Shown in pieces: positions 56,028 through 64,000 of a DNA stretch of 64,000 bases. This stretch comes from Trichosphaerium sp. ATCC 40318 (lineage: Eukaryota; Discosea; Flabellinia; Trichosidae). The notes under the pieces were generated by a model, which did no database searches, was not told the origin of the DNA, and saw only the letters and a list, made by a program, of their open reading frames with translations. The stretch spans positions 1 to 64,000 of the forward strand of contig JALMLS010000483.1 in assembly GCA_038496445.1 (NCBI GenBank), written 5' to 3'. A program made the position numbers and the translations under genes. Every line of letters starts with the position of its first letter. Position 1 is the first letter of the stretch.

Positions 56028-59000
56028 TTATTCTACAGGCCACTGTTTTGTGTACTCCCAAATAGCAATACTGGCACTAACATGTGCGTTCAGAGATCTG
56101 ACTATACCATATTGAGGAATCTCAACACACTACAGGATAACGTAAGAATAGAAAAACAAAAAACGCAAAAAAAAGTTGGATGTTTTTTGAAACAAATGTC
56201 GATTGCTTAGTTCTTGCTCACAACTCTTCTTTTTTCCGTAAAAATCAAGCGTACCTTATCCATTACACTTATACAATCAGCAGGAACACCTAGTTTTTCA
56301 TTACCGATCAGGAGGATAGTCTTTTTCGGGAAAGAGTAAGATTGCAATTGAACAGAGTCTGAAGTCTGTTCAAGTGCTACTAGAGTATATCCCTCCTTCT
56401 TTTTACCCTTTAGATAACCTACTACTTTATCTGCTGGTACCTAAACAACAATAAGACGGAGGTGTGGAGTTGGGTCGTTAAACAGAGTTTTTGTTCAAAA
56501 GTTTGGTTGAAAAACAAGCACTCACCGCAGTTATAGGCACCCACTCATGTGCAGTTACTGTCACGGTTTTATATTGAGGATCTTTTGTTATGGATAAACT
56601 ATAAGATTGTTATTTTTGTATTATAATCACGTGATTTCAACAAAAGGGTACGATAGTGTTTTTTTTCTTTTACGCATACCTTGATAATACAAGTTCTGAA
56701 GCGCCCATAATCTCACAAGTACGTGTTAATCCTCCCAGATTTGGCATCTTGTTCATTAAGGAAGCAACAACTATTAAATCAGATGATAACCTTGGCTGCA
56801 AGCAAAAAAGTTAGAACTAATCATCTAAACACTCAAGCACTTTTTACCTTATCTCTATTGCTGAATACTAAGTCCTTAGATGGAACATCCCAAGGCACTA
56901 CTTTACGTTGAAACTGAGGAGGTACATCTGACATTTCACCCTCACTAAGAGGTGCTATCTTGAATAACTTCGAAAAAGACGTTGTATCGAAATCCGGAAT
57001 AGAAACCTCTTCAAAGTGTTGTAATCCATCAAACCACTCTGAAGGTATGCGCTCAACAACAGCAGAGAATTTAGTTGCAAATATATCGTATAAGAGTTCG
57101 GTTGAAGGTTGTAAAACAGCTGAAGGCATGTATTGTTCAGAAAAGTGCATTTTTGCTGTTGCTTTAGGAGCCAATTCCTTCATTTGATCTTCAAAGAGCT
57201 TAAGGTGTTGCTGAGTTGATGACGGTAACCTGTGAATAGGATTAGTTAGTACAAGTTTAATTGTAAGATCTTGTAAGTAATAAACAAGCGTACTTATTAA
57301 ATATAGCAGGTGTGTTGCACCAATAAGTGAAGAGTTTAAATAGTTGCATTCTGACATTTGATCTTGGGTTCATTAACCAAGGCAACAGAATAAGTAGCGC
57401 CTTAAAGTTATGAGTCATGAAGTGTATCAACGTGTTTATATAATTAATAAAAACCAGAGAGTGAAGGTACACTTAACACTGTTTCAAGTATAACAGTAGA
57501 CGTGATTATTAAGTTAATGTACCTTATTTAGTTCTGTTACATCCCAATCATCATTGCTTGTTTCAGCAATTCGAGATACACTTCCCATTAATAGAATACA
57601 GTAGACATGATGCATTGGTTGTTTATCAACAATGAGTTCTCTACACATTTGATAAGAAAGGGTTCGTTCAAAAGGGTCTTTTCCGAGTACCTCATGCATG
57701 TGACCAAAAGACTCCAGTGTTTATTTACCAAGATAAACAGAACCAATAAAAATAGTTGCTTAACAGAACGATCAACACCAGAAGTTGTCAATAATGAAAT
57801 GGATTGTGATGCTACTTTAGAAGCTGTTTTAATGTCTAGCGTATTTGATATGTATGAGAGGAATTGAGCAACACGTATCTAATACAAAGATAAGTACGAG
57901 TCACCATGACGATGCTTAAAAAAAAAGTTGCTTGATATTGTTGTTTACCATTGCGCGTTTGTTTAGCGAAGACACTTGCTCAACAAGGTTTGTAGCGATA
58001 GATGATATTAACGTGTTTGCGTAGTTATTATCTTTCTTTTTGAGTTCACTTACAAAGCGACAGGTGTGTATGTGTAGATAAAAGAAGTTCACATGGCTGA
58101 AAAAAAGTTAGTTTCGGAGTTGTTTTTAGAACTAAAATGAAACCCAAGTTTGTTCTTACGCTACTTTGACAGTCTGATCTGGCCTTGATTTTGTTACTTG
58201 TTTTACAGATGGTTGGTATGATATTAGTGAAGTAATGATAGGAGCAAAGTCGTCTAGATATTGATTTTAGACAAGAAACGACATAAAGCAGACGTACATT
58301 TTGTAGGATTGTGTAAAATGTACTCATAGAGCTTATAAGAAAAGTAAGGTAGCGAGCATGACCCTGCATCTAGCTTCAGGAATATATCCGCAAACTAGAG
58401 ACGAAAAAGTTTAGCGTCCTGACAACTAAAATCTCAAATAATGAGCGTAAAAAATCACGTGCCTTTTGAAGTTTGTTATCAACAAATATGTGGTTGACAT
58501 TTTGTGCGAAGACTACATTGATGAAGCCAATAATTTTTCTCATTGACTCATTCTTTGATTCTATTGTTGCTCTCCACGCAAGCTCAATATCATCACAAAT
58601 AATTTGTACGCTATCCTTAGTTTGTTCATCACTGGCTTTAATAGAAAGAAGACACTCATAGCACTTGAACAGCTTCAAGAGTACAGGTGTGTTTAAGCAT
58701 GTATCAATCTCATTTTGTATAATCTCGAATAAGGACTCAAACATTTTCTTGTCTAGAAGACGCCCATTTGATTCCAAAATTCTGTGTATGAGATCAAACC
58801 GTTTTTGTGTTTCTTCAATACTCATACTACAAACAACTTTACTAATGACCTTGAATTAAACAAAGTACCGTGGTAGTTTTGAAAGAATTTCCATTTCTTG
58901 TTTGAAGGTGTCTGCTTTCGCACTAGAATCTGATCTCACAGTCACTAAGCATTCTATGAGGTGGAGTACATCTTTGTTTTTAGGATCTAGGTAGGCAAGG

Positions 59001-60674
59001 TTAAAGGAAATAACAGGTAGTAATAAGCCTTACTATTTCTCATGAGGTCATCTATTAATTCACATAGTGATGAAACCTTTTCTACTTCGTTGTGCTGCAT
59101 CATTGATAGCACTTGAGGTAACCCCTCAAACTGACCCATTCCCATCTCTTTTTTAATTTTCTCAATGGATATATCCATAGAGATAGCGTTGAATACATCT
59201 ATAGAGCATTAGAAACAATTTCGTTTTAATCTAAGAAAAACCTTGTTTGTCATCTCTGTTGGCTAGCGCCTTTCCAATTGCGCTTGTAGGTGCTTCTGAC
59301 TGTATGATATCTTTACACAACTCTATACAATCTTCTCTTGACAGAACTGTACACATTAAGCTATCTAGTGGAATTGCCGAGGAACTGCTACTGCTGGCCA
59401 AGCGAGTGTTTATATAAGCATGAAGCGGAGATTTTTCCGTTTCAGTCTTCTCTGTAAAGCTGCTCAGAAATCCTGAAATTTCCCTCCATGATCGTTGTAG
59501 AGATTCTTCAGGTAGCACTCGCAATAGGGAAACAAGTGATTTGATAGGAACTGAGGGCTTAACCAAATTACACATTATGGACACAATGCACTTAAAAACT
59601 TCATTCTTTTGCTCAAATCGACTTGAGCGACTGTAAGTACTTGTCACGTGATACTAAAAAAATTTTCAAATAGATTTTAGACAATATGTTAGACAACGTA
59701 CTGGGAGTCTGAGTTGTATGCAATAGCAAGTTGCAATGCCCCAATGTCCTTCTCTTGAAGTACTTTTGGAGCCTTGACTTTTGAAAGAAAAGAAAACACT
59801 CCAAGGGTATAGAATAATGAGCATTTAGGTTTTGATGCATGCTGGATTATATCAGATATTATCATTGTGCAGGGGTCCTGTATAAAAAATCATTAGAGGG
59901 AGCTATACTCGCTTAGTTTTTTGTACTTTTTTGGAGATAACAGCAAATGCATTTGTTAAAAAATTCTCCATTCCTGATGCTAAACCGAACGCATACGCTA
60001 TAGAGTACATCTGCGGATTTCCACCATGTAATAGCACCTCTTTATATAATTATTAGACGCAACCGGCGATCCACAACACTCTATTTTTGAATTTTTTGAA
60101 AAAAGCAGTAACATACCAAAAATAATATCACTGCCCAGATGCTCAACGAACAATTCTGCGTTCTTAAAGATATGTGCGAATACATAACGACGTGATGAGT
60201 TGTGTGGCGAACGCAATGCTTTCTTTGCTAGGACAACAGACCATTGACGAGTTTCAGGATTTGATGTTTTAGAGCTTAGTACACTAGCAAAGTACGTCCA
60301 GATGGGAATATAAAGGTGTAGGCTGTTTTGGTCGAGAACTTCGTAAATAAGAACAAAAGCCTTCCAATATGGTTTAGAGCATCCCAAGCATTTTTCCGGC
60401 GCGTTTTCTTGTTCAAAGGTGGCGTGTAGAAGCCTTTTAAGAATATATAGAGCTTTCTTTTGTACTTTGCTCGTATTCGCTACCAGAGCTGTCTATTAGC
60501 TGTTATTTGGCGAAATTGTTGTATTTTATGTACAGATACTGTAGAAACGAATTGAGGGTCATTTTTCGCTGCCGTGACGCTTTGGAAGTTAGAATAATGC
60601 GTTTTAGACTTTACTTACAGCAAGTTATCTGTTTTGTGTTCTAATAACGCGTCAATCCTAGCTTGGATATCCAT
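56028..60674 (-). CDS. TRM3: tRNA (guanosine-2'-O-)-methyltransferase, TRM3/TARBP1 family
   Basis: A minus-strand gene with about 20 introns, start [19 protein letters not shown] (ATG at 60674). A long helical-repeat region includes [15 protein letters not shown] and [18 protein letters not shown]. The C-terminal SPOUT domain is unmistakable: motif 1 [20 protein letters not shown], the linker [20 protein letters not shown], motif 2 [19 protein letters not shown], and motif 3 [20 protein letters not shown], ending [10 protein letters not shown] at 56028. Knotted SpoU enzymes use S-adenosylmethionine; the TRM3/TARBP1 family makes Gm18 in cytosolic tRNAs. The Asn-Arg pair of motif 1 and the GNE and RSLN elements are intact, so it should be active. 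It is transcribed divergently from FBXO3 across a 256-bp spacer. Confidence 0.92.
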
Positions 60675-60930
60675 GCGATTAGGGTACACCTTCAAGAGGT
60701 TGTTAACAGTCGTTGGTACAAATATTCAATTGTGGGAAATTTCGCAAAATTTTGGTCTTGCCTGCCATATGCATGACCTTTAGACTCCTCATCAATATTT
60801 TATGAACCCAAAACTTGTCAAATATAGATGAGAGTGAGAACTATGTGGATTAGAGGCCTGTTGACGATGAGGTGGTTTTTGATGGTGAAAGTCGTTATAA
60901 GTGCTTCTTCGTTACTTTTAGCCGTTTACA
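60675..60930. promoter_or_regulatory. Divergent promoter of TRM3/TARBP1 and FBXO3
   Basis: A 256-bp spacer between two oppositely oriented start codons. No TATA box is obvious, and the core elements are not recognised. Confidence 0.4.
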
Positions 60931-63288
60931 ATGGAATACGCTGTAACTAATATACTAGACCTACCTGGTACGCTTTTCATTAACAACTATCTTTGAATGT
61001 CAACATTTTCTTCAGAACTGCCTTGCGTACTCGTGTTCTCCCATTTGGACTTCAAGGACGTATGTGCATGCGGACAAGTAGTAAAATTATGGCGTAAAAT
61101 TGCTAACAAGGACGTTGTATGGCGTGGATACTGCAAGGTGCGTCACATAGCTGTTTTCGATGCCTAATCATTTATCTACAGACAATGTTCATCAAACCAC
61201 CAGAAGATAACAAAAAAACCTTCAAAACGCTCTTTGAAGAATGGTACGTCCGTTTTGAAACCGTAAATAAATACAACGTGAAACTGACACGTTTTCATCT
61301 CAGGCACCGCTCATTTGGACCATATGCAGGTGTATACCCAAAGGTGAAAGGCCTTTATGACCAATTAATCGCTTGGCTTGAGCTCATGTTTCCAGTACGG
61401 CGAGCTAAACGCGCTTTTTATCAAAATCAAGATTCTTGCTCTTTGTGATGCATTCCATCACCCAGTGTTGATTAAATACTAGGCAGTTATACCTACACTA
61501 ATGGAAGGTGCATCAGAAGCAGAAATAAGCGCTGTAGAACAGATTCTTGGAGATGGTAAGTCCAAACTCTTGTTCAATGATTTCCGCCTTCTAACTTTGC
61601 TAGATTTCGTATTTCCTCAAGATATACGCCTTTTTTATAGACTCGTTGGTGGCCAAATTGCTGCACATGATAACTTGGGCTTATTCGGTAGGTTAAATAG
61701 ACACGTGGGTTGGTGTTGACCCTTGTGATTTTCCTTTTGATTTCGTTTTTATTTTGTTTTAATTGTGTTTTTGTAACTCTTTCTAGGTGGTTACAGCTTC
61801 TATAATTTTGATGTGAATATGCAATTTATGACTTTGAAAATGGTTGCAAATATTACAATGAGAATAAAAGGAGACACACGTTTTGCAACCTTGGTAATGA
61901 AAAAAACCCAAAAAACTCCAATGACTTTTTTTGGTTATCATTCTCGTTATTTTCTTGCTATTGACACCCCTTCTTTTAGCAAAATACTGTTCCATTTGCT
62001 ATGAGTTATAATGGGTTCAAATGGTACACACTCGTTCGTGAACATCACAGCGAATTTAATCGGTACGCACATCCACTATTGATTTAATTGTAAAAAAAAC
62101 CATCTTCAAACGAAGTCTAACTTTTTCTACCTTAGTGGTCAAATCGTTGTACCTGGATTACAAAATCAAGATCTTTGGGGCTTTGCAGATTCTTTCACAG
62201 CGTTCTTACAAGATTACGTTGGCAAGTTAAAGACAGGTATGTCACTTTTAGAGCACAATGTGGTTCAAAAAAAAAGAATAACATAATTTGTTGCCCTCTT
62301 CTGACTCTTTTTTGCCAAAAGGTGTTTATTCGGTATTGGGTGATAGTATAAACTTATTTCCAAGAAAGAATATTCCAACAGCCATGTCAAGAGGCATTAA
62401 AGTAGAAGTACGAGAAAAAAACAAGTTTTTTCTTCTTTCTTTTTGTTTCATCTTCTAACGGTTTTTAAGGCTTCTCCGTTGTTCATACATGAGCGCTCTT
62501 GGCGCCGTGGTAGTGAAAATGACTATTTTTGGAGTTATTCTATTTGCATGTCAATGGTACGCGGACAATTTGAGAAATCTTGCTAATTTGTTCGTATGAA
62601 ACTATTTCAAACGTTTCACGTGTTTTTTGAAATATACTTTGTTTGATGTTTTATAGGGAACTGATGCGGATGCTCAGTGGAAATCTAAGCTTACTACAAG
62701 GCATTGGGTTATTACAGATGGTGACGGAAAAGTAGATGATGTACGAGAGGGAAAACTCTTTGAGATTTTTTATTTGTTTTTTTATCTTTGCTCCTGACAT
62801 AACTTCTTATCGTATCTTGTACTCAACACGTTTTTTTTATTTCTAATGTTTTCCTGTTAAGGTTCAAGGACCTGGTGTCATAGGATTATACCCAGAAATG
62901 AAACCAGGTAAAGAAAGAAAAATCTATCAACTTATTTTGTTGCTAACTTTCAAAAAAAGGGTGTGCTGACTTTAAGTATGAGAGTTGTTGTTCGTTAAGT
63001 ACATCAACTGGAAATATGAGGGTACGGTTCTTACAACACATTCATTACAACTAAAATTTGCTTTTTTTCATCAACTGTTGCTTACAGCAACTAAAATTTT
63101 CACGTAATAAAACGAAGTCAGCTGCTGTTTTGAATGTTTACTTCTTTCTTTTTAATATTTTACGATTATATTTGACTCACAACTTTTAGGGTACATTTCA
63201 GATGAAGAGACTAGCAACTGGTGAACTCTTTGATGTCGAAGTACCAAAATATGAGTTCAAAGTACCAAAGATGTTGTCTGAAAAATAA
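60931..63288 (+). CDS. FBXO3: F-box only protein 3 orthologue (F-box, SUKH, ApaG domains)
   Basis: About eleven exons. The N-terminal F-box is LPELPCVLVFSHLDFKDVCA and LWRKIANKDVVWRGYC. Next is a SMI1/KNR4 (SUKH) domain: EGASEAEISAVEQILGDD, FPQDIRLFYRLVGGQIA, GLFGGYSFYNFDVN, WYTLVREHHSEFNRGQ and TAFLQDYVGKLKTGVY. The C-terminal ApaG/DUF525 domain is GPGVIGLYPEMKPGCADFKY, ESCCSLSTSTGNMRGTFQMK and FDVEVPKYEFKVP, ending at 63286-63288. This three-domain order is specific to FBXO3, the substrate receptor of an SCF ubiquitin ligase. The protein is about 450 residues, similar to the animal orthologue. Introns have GTACG, GTATG and GTAGG donors. It is presumably cytosolic or nuclear and has no signal peptide. 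Confidence 0.93.
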
Positions 63289-64000
63289 AAATGCACATAC
63301 CTTTGCCGAAACCACCAAAGCTTAATCATCAAAACCACAACACAGCCATTTCGTTTATAATACCCCAACCTTAAACAATTGTATGCTACACAGACTTGCA
63401 CGTGAAGATGCGTATAGTATTCTTTTTTGTCTGATAATCACTTGTGACTAAGTGTAGACTCTACGTCTATAATGCGATAAGGACTAACCAGGATCTAGCC
63501 ATCTAGTTCATAAAATCAGCACAGGAGGAGGTAGTAGTTCCAGGTTGCAGAGCTCTCATCTCTCAATGTCATAAACTATACAAATTTTTTTACACAACGT
63601 AAATTTCTTTACATCTTTTGGTACTTTTAAGATGAGAGCCTGTGCACTAGCTGCTTGTTTATACAAATGGAAAATATCTGTTTACAACTCCTCAACAACA
63701 TGAACATACCAACTGACGCTTCACTATTAAGTAGAAAACCAGTTTTAAAAGCACTCATTTTCTTCGTTTTTATTTGCGGCCCGATTTCGCTCTAACAATC
63801 ACTCGATTTCTGTTTAAATCTGTTGAAACAAAGGTGTAAACGGCCATTAGCACGAGAGTGAGGCAAAGAGCAAACAAAATAGAATAGTGCCAACTATACG
63901 TCAGAAAAAAGAAGTTATTAGTTCGTTGCACGTTTTGCGAACCAAAACATCGCAGATAAGGTTCCAATGTGTGCAAATAGCTATCACGAGCCTTTAATAG
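63289..64000. other. Terminal spacer with a possible small membrane ORF
   Basis: A minus-strand open frame at 63770-63976 (68 codons) contains a hydrophobic segment (HYSILFALCLTLVLMAVYTF) and a basic tail. It may be a small membrane protein or an exon of a gene lying mostly outside the window. I do not call it firmly. The rest shows nothing. Confidence 0.3.

Noticed and set aside
1-64000. tRNA genes, CRISPR arrays, transposons
   Set aside because: No B-box GGTTCGA with a clover-leaf was found, no spaced direct repeats, and no transposase, reverse transcriptase or terminal repeats.

Overview
This window is eukaryotic nuclear DNA, roughly 60% A+T by eye. Almost every gene is interrupted by very short GT-AG introns, mostly about 35-90 nt, and the donors are very often GTACG. 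The gene content suggests an amoeboid protist, most plausibly an amoebozoan: a Roc-COR protein fused to a PARP dom, Zn2Cys6 regulators, F-box/LRR arrays, an ankyrin/RGS protein, a Reeler surface protein, TAF2, TRM3/TARBP1 and an FBXO3 orthologue. The species cannot be named from the sequence alone. No tRNA, rRNA, CRISPR array or intact transposon was found.

Layout. 1-720 holds the end of a beta-helix surface-type gene and a decayed Pro/Thr stalk relic. 1168-1944 (-) is a MORN_2-repeat protein. 3228-5131 (+) holds two genes with mitochondrial-presequence-like N-termini. 5472-8173 (+) is a full Zn2Cys6 transcription factor. 8792-14003 (+) is a JmjC dioxygenase with a CDCA7-type CXXC zinc finger. 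14530-14919 (+) is a small coiled-coil gene. 15340-15504 and 17340-17504 are two homologous 165-nt noncoding RNA genes with shared upstream elements and closing stems, flanking an unknown gene. A truncated NCB5OR-like relic follows. 18537-20140 (+) is a 2OG-Fe(II) oxygenase, and two secreted Cys-rich proteins lie at 21480 and 24246.

25578-28154 holds a convergent pair of Rab/Ras-like GTPases that share a nearly identical 234-bp tract. 28258-30056 (-) is a type I membrane protein. F-box/LRR genes at 30473 (+) and 39901 (-) flank a 5-kb gene (32965-37959, -) that encodes pseudo-Rho, Roc, COR, PARP-like and receiver/TIR-like domains. Then come a mitochondrial-type protein (40262-41815, -), an ankyrin-RGS-ankyrin protein (41984-44202, +), a second short Zn2Cys6 protein (44713-46305, +), TAF2 (48318-53301, +), a GPI-type Reeler protein with a 60-bp repeat (54130-55109, -), the tRNA 2'-O-methyltransferase TRM3/TARBP1 (56028-60674, -) and, divergently, FBXO3 (60931-63288, +).

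Functionally, the ends of the window carry conserved transcription, chromatin and tRNA-modification genes. The middle (about 25-44 kb) is rich in fast-evolving signalling, surface and repeat genes with local duplication, inversion and conversion. Several real genes need a single-base homopolymer correction to stay open, which looks more like sequence error than decay.
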